Shown in pieces: positions 37,141 to 48,565 of a stretch of DNA of 64,000 nucleotides. A model generated the notes under the pieces. The model worked only from the letters and a program-made list of their open reading frames with translations. It had not been told where the DNA came from and did no database searches. Both the position numbers and the translations under genes were made by a program. Positions within the stretch are counted from its first letter, which is position 1, and every line of letters starts with the position of its first letter. Source of the DNA: Acestrorhynchus altus (taxonomy: Eukaryota; Chordata; Actinopteri; Characiformes; Acestrorhynchidae); NCBI GenBank assembly GCA_034509495.1, contig CM067506.1, positions 25,162,420 through 25,226,419 on the forward strand, in the 5' to 3' direction.

Positions 37141-37677
37141 TAGTGCTGCTGGAAAGTACATGAACCCTTTCTAAGATTCAGAAATGTAATCAGGCCTTGT
37201 TTTATATCCTTACACTGGATTAAGAGAACCCAGTTCACAAAAAAGTTCATGGACAGATATTCTTCTGTGGAATTTATTAGTAGAATCCAGAATTCTATGA
37301 ATTTTCTATTTTTAATTCATCAGTCATTCTTCCAACATGCTTATGACTTTTCTGCATGGGCTTGAATAAACTTCATGCAGGCAACAGTTCTTTTTGGAGA
37401 ACAGTGGCTTCCTCATTTATGTCCTGCAATACACATATTTCTTTCTTTCAGTGTTAACCTGATGGTCATTTTATTAACACTGACATTACCCAAAGCAAAA
37501 CAGGCTTGTAGGTCCGCCGATCATACTTATGATAATATAAAATGCATGCAAAAATATATGCTTTGCATCATTTGTTTATTTGGGTTCTTTTTATCTAGTT
37601 TAAGACCTGCTCACATTTCAGATCAAATTTAAACAGAAAGAAAATTAAAAGGGTTCACAAACTTTGTAGCAGCACTG
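37141..37677. mobile_element. Non-autonomous TIR element downstream of sgpl1
   Basis: The left end TAGTGCTGCTGGAAAGTACA and the right end 'aactttgtagcagcactg' are imperfect inverted repeats (CAGTGCTGCT at the tips), and inner parts 'atgaaccctttc' and 'aaagggttcac' also pair. The body contains 'gcaacagttctttttggaga', resembling a widespread fish Tc1/mariner derivative. There is no transposase frame. An AATAAA at 37365-37370 inside it could serve as a polyA signal for sgpl1, which would put this element in the 3' UTR. Confidence 0.65.
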
Positions 37678-38043
37678 GTTGTGCTATTACTGACTGTGAT
37701 CAGATGACTGTTTTTCAACTTCATTAATGTAACCAAAAAAATGGACCAAGCATACCATACAGTGCCTTGAACTTTTCAACCTTTTGCCACATTTCAGGCT
37801 TCAAACATAGATATAAAATTTTCATTTTTGGTGAAGAATCAACAAGTGGGACACAATCATGAAGTGGAATGAAATTTATTGGATGTGTCAAACCTTTTTA
37901 ACAAAAAAAGCTGAAAAGTTGGGCGTGCAATATTATTCAGCTCCCTTGCGTTAATACTTTGTAGCGCCACCTTTTGCTGCAATTACAGCTGCAAGTCGCT
38001 TGGGGTATGTCAGTTTTGCACATCGAGAGTCTGAAATTCTTGC

Positions 38044-39431
38044 TCATTCTTCCTTGCAAAACAGCTCAAGCTCAGTGAGGTTGGATGGAGAGCGTTTGTG
38101 AACAGCAGTCTTCAGCTCTTTCCACAGATTCTCGATTGGATTCAGGTCTGGACTTTGACTTGGCCATTCCAACACCTGGATACGTTTATTTGTGAACCAT
38201 TCCATGGTAGATTTGGCTTTATGTTTTGGATCATTGTCTTGTTGGAAGATAAATCTCTGTCCCCATCTCAGGTCTCTTGCTGACTCCAACAGGTTTTCTT
38301 CCAGAATGGACCTGCATTTGGCCCCATCCATCTTCCCATCAATTTTGACCATCTTCCCTATCCCTGCTGATGAAAAGCAGGCCCAAACCATGATGCTGCC
38401 ACCACCATGTTTGACAGAGGGGATGGTGTGTTCAGGGTGATGAGCTCTGTTGCTTTTACACCAAACATATCCTTTTGCATTGTGGCCAAACAGTTCGATT
38501 TTTGTGTCATCTGACCAGAGCACCTTCTTCCACATGTTTGGTGTGTCTCCCAGGTGGCTTGTGGCAAACTTTAAACAAGACTTTTTATGGATGTCTTTGA
38601 GAAATGGCTTTCTTCTTGCCACTCTTCCATAAAGGCCAGATTTGTGCAGTGTACGACTGATTGTTGTCCCATGGACAGACTCTCCCACTGTAACTCCCTC
38701 CAAGTTGAAAAGCGGACACAAGGCATTCTTGATTTTTACTGGCATTTAAATCGGACACAGGTGTCACCAGCGATGCTATGAGAACTCATTGGCTGCATTA
38801 ACTTGAAAGGGTTAACAAAAACACATCTCAGAACGTCTCTTTAAGCAAGAGCCGAAAGCTTCGCTGGACATTTCTCCAACTCTCTAGCATAATGAGAAAA
38901 GGTAAACATGTTGCCCTTTACTGAGCGTGGCATGTGACTGATGTCACATGAAAAGGTCGATCTAATCGAAACAACAAATCAACATTGGTTCCACCCTGGA
39001 TACATTTACAGAACCTTCAAATGTGCATTTTAAAATCTATGTTAAATATACTTGTTAAAATCAGATTTTAATAAACATGAATTATTTTACCTTATTTTAA
39101 TGTATTGATTGCAACCATGAAATTAACTTTAACTGCCACTGACGGCCACACCCTCCTCAGCTATAGATCTCTGCAGTTCATCCAGAGTGATCATGGGCCT
39201 CTTGGCTGCATCTCTGATCAGTCTTCTCCTTGTTCGAGATGAAAGTTTAGAGGGACGGCCGGGTCTTGGTAGATTTGCAGTGGTCTGATACTCCTTCCAT
39301 TTCAATATGATTGCTTGCACATTGCTCCTTGGGATGTTTAAAGCTTGAGAAATCTTTTTGTATCCAAATCCGGCTTTAAGCGTCTCCATAACAGTATCTC
39401 GGACCTGCCTGGTGTGTTCCTTGGTCTTCAT
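38044..39431 (-). pseudogene. Tc1-type transposase, interrupted
   Basis: Two blocks on the minus strand form one transposase. The first (39431 to about 39148) holds the paired helix-turn-helix DNA-binding part: KKISQALNIPRSNVQAIILK and the GRPSKLSSRTRRRL linker. The second (about 38701 to 38044) holds TTISRTLHKSGLYGRVARRK and the DDE catalytic part: the aspartate in LWSDDTKIELFG, the aspartate in FIFQQDNDPKHK, and the glutamate in SPDLNPIENLW. Between them sits a 446-base insertion in the EGV codons. The usual EEWA near the C-terminus reads EE-stop (TGA, complement at 38044-38046), a Trp-to-stop change, and coding sense continues beyond it to about 37950. It therefore cannot make full-length enzyme, but decay is otherwise slight. 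Confidence 0.92.
38702..39147. mobile_element. 446-bp insertion nested in the Tc1 transposase
   Basis: It is bounded by near-identical 9-base direct repeats, ACTCCCTCC (38693-38701) and ACACCCTCC (39148-39156), which read as the same EGV codons of the transposase. They are therefore a likely target duplication. The insert is AT-rich with no coding frame, and I found no clear terminal inverted repeats or SINE promoter boxes. Its family is unknown to me. Confidence 0.7.
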
Positions 39432-39829
39432 GATGCTCTCTGTGCTTTGAACAGAACCCTGAGACTTTCACAGAGCAGGTGCATTTATATAGAGACTTAA
39501 TTACACACAGGTGGATTCTATTTATCATCATCAATCATTTGGGACAACATTGGATCATTCAGAGATCCTCACTGAACTTCTGGAGTGAGTTTGCTGCACT
39601 GAAAGTAAAGGGGCCGAATAATATTGCGCGCCCCACTTTTGAGTTTTTTATTTGTTAAAAAGGTTTGACACATCCAATAAATTTCATTCCACTTCACGAT
39701 TGTGTCCCACTTGTTGTTGATTCTTCACAAAAATGTAAATTTTATATCTTTATGTTTGAAGCCTGAAATGTGGCAAAAGGTTGAAAAGTTAAATGGGGCC
39801 CGAATACTTTCGTAAGGCACTGTAATTTC

Positions 39830-41573
39830 TTTATGTAATTCCAACATTACAATCATTGAAGGTAACTTGAAAAGCACAAGATTGCAATTATTGTAGCACT
39901 GCTCAGGTTAACCTGCAGTAAAATACTTTTATATCTAAATTTACCCAAAAATAACAGCGCTCTGAATAGGTGGCTAAAACAATCACTGTTCCCTTCCTGT
40001 CTACCTCAGATGTTGTTCCAACTATTCTACATTGACTCCTTGAGGGCTTCTTTCATTTTTTTCTCCCTTTTTTTCTTTTTAGTGAGTATGTTCCTCTCAT
40101 GGATCAGTGACTGAATTTGATGACCATGCACAAAATGATAAAACTTGGGAAATTCTAGAAGGGGAGATTAGATATTAACAATTTTCAAAAGCATTTCTCT
40201 ACTTTGTTCATGTTCCTAGAGCAGAAATATGCTTAAGCAATACCTTGCTAATGGTCCTGATTTGAAATAAGGGAAAACAGCTCTTGGATGAGCAGGGAGA
40301 TAAAGATGATGACATGATGACATGATGACATGGTACCATTGAATCTGAATGCAGACCTCATCAGCTATATATTTGCATTAATAATGTCTGTGACCACTGT
40401 GTGTGTTTTTACGTTATACATTACTAATATAGTGTCTCATATTTCAATATTGTAACTATAATTTTACTTGCTTTTATTTTTTTAATGTTACTACAGGGCT
40501 AATTGTGTTGGCATGAAAATCTGTTTGAAACCTAGGAGCCAGCGTTTTTTAACATGATACCACTGACGTAGCATCATATTATTTAACGGTTGCCTTAGGT
40601 TAAGTTATTAATGTGGAAAGTACCACTTCTTGTACAAGAATGTTTATGGATATTTTATTTTCATATCCAAGATTTTATATTTAAAGGAATTGTCCCTTTG
40701 CCTCCAGAGAAGCATTATATTACATGTCTGGCAATACTGTATAACTACCTAAAAGTGAAGCACCTTGATTTTTGAAATCTCTGGAGAACCCATGACCTTC
40801 ACGGTTATGATTGGCTAAGTCTCACTCATAGTGCATAGCGTTCACCTTCATGCCTTCTGGCAGGCTCTCAGGCTAGTCCAGTGACTAAATCAGCCTCAGG
40901 GAGAGGGCCTTTACCACATCACACTATCCATATCGAACATCACCTTGTATTCCACTGTTCTTGTAAAAAGATTAAAGTGAAAATCAAAAAGCTATTCCTC
41001 TGTTCTTGTTATTCATACTGTTAAGAGTGAAATATTCACTGCTTTTACAGTAACTTCAGTGTCTTTCCAGATGTTATCATCTTTTGAACTGCTTTCAGTA
41101 ATGGTGAGAAGAGTTTATTATTACATAACAGCAAACCTTTGCAGATGCTTAAGTCATTCACATACAACTGATATACAAGTTCAAATTTTAAACACTTTAT
41201 TTTTGAATGTCTGACAACTGAAAATTGAAGTGCTGAAAAAAATTCAACAAAAATGAAGAGCCCAATGTACACATGGACAATAAAGGCACAATAGTCTTAA
41301 GACAAAGTAGATATTAGGTTGAAGGATAGAAGGAAGAATGCTAGTAAAGCATTACAGCTGTAGGATAATCACAGGTGCTGATTCACCTATACTGTCTGAG
41401 ACTGGAGTGACTAACAGCCAATTGACAGTTTCAGAAAGGAATTAAATTAACTCCATGTTTGGGCTCAAAGTCTATTTGACACTTTTAACACAACAGTTTG
41501 AGTGCTGTGATTGGAGAAGCCTAGTTCGGTAGTCTGATGATCACTGCAGTTTGATGAACGAAGAGGATCTGTC
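39830..41573. other. sgpl1-pcbd1 intergenic / 3' UTR region
   Basis: No exons seen. Possible gene ends lie here: an ATTAAA at 40971-40976 (plus) followed by T/G-rich sequence could end a long sgpl1 3' UTR, and AATAAA on the minus strand at 41201-41196 and 41119-41114 could end pcbd1 about 375-460 bases after its stop. A short GATGACAT repeat lies near 40308-40331. Confidence 0.35.
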
Positions 41574-43727
41574 TCAGAGAACTGAAGCGTGGTCAATGAA
41601 AGTGGCGAGTGTAATGTCACGTTGGGAGAGGCCTCCACAGTCGTGGGTGCTCAGAGTGATCTGAACCTGCCAGAGAAAATCCACAGCACTTATTTAAGAA
41701 ATAAACTTTGTACATTCAAGATATGCCTAAACATCATTAAGTATATAAAAAAGTAAGAGTTAGTTTGTCCTGTAATGTTACTGAATTAAATAACTAAAAA
41801 TATTAGCCTAATAATTATGGGAAGTGCAGGAATTAACCTTTTGCTTAGGTTAAGTCCATTAAACTTTTAAACATCTGTAAGTGAATACAATATGAACTCA
41901 AATTTTCAATATCAACTTTCAAATTATTTCATGGAATTTATTATTATTAAAATGCTAATATAAATATTTACCTTATTGTAAACATTGAACCACTCAGGAT
42001 GATGATCCATTTTCTCAGCCTGTAGTGCTACTCTAGACATAAATCCAAAGGCCTAGGAGACAACACATCATTTACATACAAATGGTCCAAAATAACCTTA
42101 ACATTTCATTGAAGTCAATGTAAAAATATTTAATTTCATATAATTTTACAGCATTTGTGTTGGTCCATTCATCATAAAAAATGTTAAATGGTGTAAAAGA
42201 AAACAGTTAGATTGAAATTATGTAGATTGAAATGCAAGGTATTTGTGTGACAGCTAGAATACATTAGTTTCACATGTAACATGAATAGTGCATTTTACAG
42301 GTATGCTCACCTGGTTAAAGTCTTTGAAGATGAATTCTTTATAGATGGCATCCCTTCCGACCACTTCCACCCACTGTGCATTGCGCATCATGGGCAGGAG
42401 CTGCTCCCTCTCTTCCAGTGTCAAAGCCTGAATCTTACCAGCCTGTGGAGTAACAGCAGACAAACCATTAAAGCTCTTCTTAATCGGTCCATTACCCTCA
42501 GTTCTGGAAGATACACATTTACAAAGAGTAATTCAGTACCTGAGGTGCATCTGCAGTTACAGACAGAACAGTTCAGAAACCCATTTACATTAGGTAGTAG
42601 TTGAGTATTTGAAGGAAAAGTTGATTAATTTAGCATATTTAAAACAACATGACAATGTGCACAAAGTGGTATATATTAACATGATTATGTGTATGCCATT
42701 ACATATACTTTGTATACCTAAAACTCCAATAGCAGTGCAAGACATATGAACATCCCCTGTCTAGGGGTGTTTCAGAAATGAGGGCTGGGATTGGCTACTG
42801 TGAACCTCATCTGGAAGCAATAATGACTTGCAATTTCAGTTTTAAGACACTGGACCAAGTTTGTGCATGGGTCACACTGAGTTACTTAAACCTTCCCCTT
42901 CCATCAAGCCAATAAGAATCCCATGACAACATGTGAGTTTCACACTTAATCCTACCTTCAAAAAGTAGGTCTTAAAAGTAGATTTATATTTTTATGTTTT
43001 TAAACAAAAAATGAAGATTGAAGAAGGTTTAAAGTCACAAAAATATATTTAGTGCATCAACACTGAAATACAATGAGTATTATTAATATGCTAAAGTAGT
43101 ATTTTACTATACCTCACATGAGTATACGCACTTAACACCTTATATACTCAAATGCCTAATAGCCCTATGCACATGAACAAGATCCTTAAATTACTTTTAA
43201 TCCTGTTATATTATGTATATTTATAATTAAATGATCTCACGTAATTCTGCAGATAGACCCTCTACACGGCAGTACACATCAGTGTCAATGTACCATCAGT
43301 GTTGCGTCACACAACAAACAGATGTCTCAATGAAGACCAGACTGGTGACTGATAAGGCTGACTGACATCAACAGGTCTCCTAGCAACAGGTTAATCCGCC
43401 CCCTGCCTACTAAAGCAGAAAGCTTTGTAGCCTGGCACAAAAAACAGCAGCACTGAAACAACAGAGTAGAAGTTTGACATGCATTTTTACAGATCACTTC
43501 ATTTATTTAATTCTCGAATCAAAACTGAGCCAAAAACAGAAAGTAACAGATTGAAAGGACTTAGATGAAGCGGCGGAAGACTATTTATGACTGGCTTGTA
43601 CTGATCTGTTTTAGATTGTAGTCTAATGTGAAGCGCTGCTGCAGATCGAGCTGCTACAACGTGTTCAACAGCGCACTCTCTTATGAGATCCGACACAATG
43701 AGATCAGAGACCCGGCTGTCCTACCAT
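41574..43727 (-). CDS. pcbd1: Pterin-4-alpha-carbinolamine dehydratase 1 / DCoH, 4 exons
   Basis: Minus-strand exons: 42442-42311, 42052-41972 and 41666-41574, all joined in phase 0. The probable exon 1 ends in the ATG at 43727-43725, followed by a GTAGGA donor. The product is 102 residues (human 104) and starts M-AGKIQALTLEER. The enzyme dehydrates 4a-hydroxytetrahydrobiopterin to recycle the cofactor of aromatic amino acid hydroxylases, and it also binds HNF1 as a dimerisation cofactor. The active-site stretch EKMDHHPEWFNVYNKV is complete, with the HH pair at residues 62-63 and a further His in TLSTHDCGGLS. No defects are seen. Exons 2-4 are certain. Exon 1 is inferred, because only the ATG itself would be coding there. 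It agrees with the M-A-G-K start of the family. Confidence 0.94.
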
Positions 43728-43894
43728 GCTGCGGTGCTGAGCTCGCTCCTCTCCTCCTCTGACTCTCTGACACACAGAGTGAGCAGCTGGAATTCATCCT
43801 GAGGCCCAGGTACAATAGGCGCCCCAGCAGAAGCCTGAACAAAACTACAATTAGACAAACTCTGGCATGCAAACAGCGCTCAGATGAGCCTTTT

Positions 43895-44023
43895 ACAACA
43901 ACAACAACAACAACAACAATAGCTGCAATAATAATAATAATGATAACAATAATAATAGTAATAATGATGATGATAATAACAACAACAGCAATAATAATAA
44001 TAATAAAATAATAATAATAACAA

Positions 44024-44090
<67 letters not shown>
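43895..44090. repeat. (ACA)n / (AAT)n microsatellite
   Basis: A run of ACA units (43895-43919) passes into interrupted AAT/ATG units and then a long pure AAT run to about 44090. It lies about 170 bases upstream of the presumed pcbd1 start codon, so length variation could affect its promoter region. The long Leu/Tyr/Ile open frames across it are artefacts of the repeat. Confidence 0.97.
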
Positions 44091-44719
44091 TATATATTTC
44101 CAAAAGCCCCAAATAGTGTACAAATAGAATTTCTTGACATCACTGAGATGGGAAATTAAAATTACAGTATATTTCAAGAGTAAATATATGGGTAAATGTA
44201 TGCTACTTACATATTTCACTCTGTTTGGGAATGGCTCTAAACCTCCAAAGCTGATCCCATGGTTTTCATGGTTGACTGATTGTAAGGCTTAGTGGGGCCA
44301 AGGAAAATTAACACCCTGTGAATTTAAGGTAATCATCTCAAGTCAGCAGGAGCAGTGATTAAGTACCACAGAAAACTAACCTCCTGTCCTCTCTGGGATT
44401 TAACTTGGGTAAACTCACTGAATAGTATCACATGGTTCATTATATCTTTCATAGCTATTTAGAAAGCTGGTACATCCTGAATTTTCCTGTGTTTATGAAA
44501 TGTTTGATGAAAAGCAGTGGCATATCAAAGTTGCTAAAACTATAGCCTTAACCCCTGGTCAAAATATTTATTTCTATGAAAAGCAATGCAAGTAAGATGA
44601 CCAGAGGCATGAATATAATATATAATACATTTTATATTTATTTTCATTTTGAATATCAAAAATGGAAAATGTCCAAAATAAAATGTTCAGGCAGCTTGTA
44701 TGAAAAGTATACTTATTGA

Positions 44720-45600
44720 TGCCCTCTTTGGCAAGTTTCACAGATTGTAATCCTCTTTATTCTTTAGTCAACTCTTCAGTTCTTGTTTGAGGAATTTTCA
44801 AACATTCTTTTTTGGAAACGTCTGCTGGTTCTGTAAGATTTTTGGGTTGTCAGCACTGCTCTTTTGAGGACTGTCCACAGATTATCAGTGATGTTTACAT
44901 CAGAAAACTGTGAGGGCCACCACAGTTTGCACCCCTCAATAGTCCATTATATATTTTAAGGTGTGTTTTTCTGCTAGAAAAGCAAAAAAATAAAATCAGT
45001 TTCAAAGTTTGCTGCCTCAGTTTTTATGATGGCAATTTGTTTTAACTCTAGATTGTGAAGTTATCATAAGAATTGCAGTTAATTAAAAAGTCATAAAAAG
45101 TCACAAATATTACTGCATTCCAGCTGCTGCATTTCACCCCTATAAATGGCCTGCTAACATCATTTCAGTGATCTCATTAGATCAGGAGAAAAGGTTTATG
45201 AGCACAAGACAGCTACACTTTTAAAGCAAGGCTCTCTAGATATCATGTCATGCTGATTAGAAGAGCCTTGCTTTAAAAGTGTAGTGGTGCTTTTAAGTTT
45301 TCTTCTGTTAACCATAGTTACCTTCAAGGAAATGCAGTCATCATTGCATTGCGTCAAAAAGGTTTCACAGTCAAGGATGCTGCATAAATAATATTTAATA
45401 TTATTTAAGAAGTTTATCAAGAACTTCAAAGTTCATTTGCAGTGAAGAAGGCTTCAGGGTACCCAAGAAAGTCAAACAAGTATCCTAAAGTCTCCTAAAG
45501 AGGATGCAGCTATGAGATCAGGTCACCACCAGTGCAGAACTTGATCAGGAATGTCAAAAGGTAAGTGTGAGTGCATCTGAATGACAGAAAGCTAGGATAG
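44720..45600 (-). mobile_element. Tc1-like transposon relic with foldback
   Basis: Read on the minus strand, 44950-44750 gives a degraded end of a Tc1 transposase (DVNITDNLWTVLKRAVL, comparable to PDLNPIENLW of intact copies), so a glutamate-type catalytic motif has been lost. Further right are non-coding parts, including a perfect 23-base inverted repeat at 45213-45284. Boundaries are uncertain. Confidence 0.5.
45213..45284. repeat. Perfect 23-bp inverted repeat (hairpin)
   Basis: The left arm 45213-45235 (ctacacttttaaagcaaggc...) is exactly complementary to the right arm 45262-45284, with a 26-base loop. The transcript would form a stable stem. It lies inside a transposon relic, so a foldback duplication is the simplest origin. 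A small-RNA hairpin is possible but unsupported. Confidence 0.9.
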
Positions 45601-46964
45601 GTATTGGAATGCAGTTGACTGGGGTAAAGTTATTTTCTCTTCAGACTGTTTGGGACATATGGAAAAATTATTATGAGAAGGAAAGGTGAGCACCACCATG
45701 TGTCAAGTTCGAGCGGACAGAACAGATGATGACGGTGCGGAGGCTGGAGTTAGGATTTAATGAAAACAAAGTACAACACAAATGAAATACAGATAACTAC
45801 TAAACAACTGACTGACCAAACATGACAGAAAACAAACAGGGATGTTTTGTTTTACATTGGAAAACAAAGCAAACCATCGACAATTCATAACAGAAACAAA
45901 AGGACTGACAAAAACAAGCTGAGACAAATGGTCTCAAGTGAGACACAGATGGGAACGGGCGGAGCAAGGGAGGAGACAAGACCAAAACAAAGGAGCACAT
46001 GGGGAAAGGACAACTAGAACACAACAGGAAGACAGAGGTGAACAGGACTGGCTAAGGGCAGAACATGCACAAACAAAAACCCAGACATTCTGATGAATTC
46101 CAAGCACTGATTAGTCAAGATTGGGTCATCACTCAAGATATTTTGAGGTGAATTACAGACATCCAGGGTCAAAACTGTAAATCTTAAGTCTATTTTAATT
46201 TTTGTTTAAACTGGACATATTTGTCAATAAAAAGCAAAAAAGTATGGAATGTTTATAATTGTACAACATATACATTTTTATATACCATATAAAAATCTGA
46301 CAAAATGGTCTAAAAAAAATGAGATGCCATTTGTGCCATTCTCAAAACTTTTTGCTGAAAGCTGCTGAAGGGACACAATTTCAGGAGCCAGCTTGACAGA
46401 TTTGGTGGCTGAGGTGTGAAAGTGTGGGTAGCAGGCATATGTTAGACCAGTAGAGATATGAGCTAGGTGTTTTGTAGGGAAGTCTACGACAGCACTTCTC
46501 TGTGAATTCAGGTCCAGAGGTCATGTACTGAGGGCAGTTATGAAAGAATTCTCAGAAGTAGCTGAAACTGTCAGTGGTTGTGGATAAAAAGTGCTGAGGT
46601 TGGGTTGGGTAGGGCAGTGTGTGATTGAAGGTGTGGCATAGGGAGAGTCATAGGTTGTTTAATGTATATGCTGAGGGTATTGATGTTGTGAGTAAAATCC
46701 TGTGAAATCTCATGAAGTGAGGGCAGTGGATCTGGGATGCTAGATTTCACTGTTGAGCCTTCTGGAGGTGTCGTGGGTGCCTTCCTGAAGACCCCTGTGA
46801 AAAGTCTGCAAAGTAGTCATTGGAGTATAGGTAAAGTGAATGGGCAGGGTCCAATATGTCATTGTTAGATGTAATTATTTCATAACTTTAACACAAAACA
46901 ATGATTTGGCTGCAGTGTTTTAAAGGAACTTGAAGCTGAATAATCATGGTCAGACTGTGAAATA

Positions 46965-47140
46965 CTGTACAGGGGCAAGTCTATTACACACAACCATTCA
47001 CTCACACACTCATACTCATAGGGGCAATTTAGCATGGCCCATTCAACTACCACATGAACATTTTGGGAAGCAGGACACACCAAGCTCATTGATGACCATC
47101 GTAGTGGGAACCAAACCCTTAACCCCAGGCCAATGTATAT
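46965..47140 (-). mobile_element. Reversed SINE-family fragment
   Basis: Contains 'ccattcactcacacactcat', 'ggggcaatttagcatggccc' and 'tgggaaccaaacccttaacc', inverted pieces of the same widespread fish family as 29397-29668 and 62070-62385. Fragmentary and non-coding. Confidence 0.45.
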
Positions 47141-47536
47141 AATATGCTTTTCTATAACATGCATTTAAATATTAAGCTATTTACTCAATTGAATTACTGT
47201 TAATGAAGGGCACATAGGACACGTATCTTCAAGAGATGGGAAAACTTAAAGGAGCACAACAGAAATAGGCTATGGCATGATGGAACAACATAATTTGTAT
47301 ATATTTGTATATGTATTTGTACATGTTGTATAAATCTTTACAAATTGATTTAGACTAACATTGATTAACTTTGGGAAGAATGCTTCATCTTTATGTGTTG
47401 ATGTCCCTTCAGGAATTAGTGAAATAGTGTCATAGCTGCCCCTGGAAACATCCAGCACACCTGTGCTCTTTGAACTTGGTTTATATTCATTTGTACCATA
47501 AACATCTGCAGCAGAGTAAGATATGTTCAGTGCAGT

Positions 47537-48484
47537 ATGGAGAGCTACAGCCCAATACACATTTTCTTCTTTTTTATTTTCATGACAGGACTGTCTGAGG
47601 GAGACCTGGATTCAGGTAGTGTGATATGTACTATTAGTATCTGTATTAATTTGTTAATGAGATTTATTCTGTTTTGCATATTCAGTGCTAGATTTACTAC
47701 CTGGTGTGACCGGACTGGAAGGGTTCACTATTAGTGATGTTATTTCTTTTTGTTTGTTTTTGTTTTTTTGAGTATTCAGACTTCAATCCAGTATGTTCCC
47801 AATGAGGACTCATTTTTGACAATGCAATGGGAAAGGTTTTTTCAAAGAAAGGAAAAATAATAAATAAATAAATGAATAAATAAATAAACCCAAAAATATG
47901 GCTTAGGGACCCTATTTGATTTTTGTCCTCCAGATGTCAGTGTTGATCTCTTTTAGTTTCACTGGCCGGCCTATCAGTTTTCATTATTGTTTAAATTATT
48001 AATGACAGAGCCCAAGTGATTATTCATTAATATTCTTAAAACTGCTTGTTGCTTGTGACATTAAACATATTCATGTATTTATACCACAATAAACGGTTCT
48101 ACCAAAGATTCTTTAAGTGATTCCATAAAGATCCATGTTTATGAGAAAAAGCAATTCATAGTAAAGGTTCTTCACATTCACACATGTCTATATAAATAAG
48201 ATTTTAGGGAACCACAAGTGGTTCTTCTATAGTGTCACAAAAATATTTTTACATATTTTATGATTGTGGAAATGTATGAGTATAAATGTATCTTGATTCA
48301 ACTTTTAGAAACTGTGCTGAAAATGGATGAAGCATTACTAACTGTTCAAAATCGGATGTCCTTTGGCCTGCATGTTCTCTACACCTCAGATTATTGTTAT
48401 AAGGTATTCTGAAAATCTTATGCTTATGATGATTTTCTCAGGTCCTTCAGATAAATATACTATGCCTGTTTATAGCTTAGCGTA

Positions 48485-48565
<81 letters not shown>

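Larger units (their letters stand above)
37758..39824 (-). mobile_element. Tc1/mariner transposon with TA target site
   Basis: The element is flanked by TA dinucleotides (37758-37759 and 39823-39824), and its tips are the inverted pair CAGTGCCTT / AAGGCACTG. Long inverted repeats of roughly 150-180 bases follow (ccttttgccacatttcaggc on the left, its complement on the right). The left repeat lacks about 22 bases kept in the right one, just inside the tip. It encodes a transposase on the minus strand, broken by a nested insertion at 38702-39147. It lies between sgpl1 and pcbd1. Confidence 0.92.

Noticed and set aside
43681..44219. Long open frames with runs of Leu, Ile, Tyr or Cys on the minus strand
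   Set aside because: They are translations of the AAT/ACA microsatellite upstream of pcbd1 and have no real coding signal.
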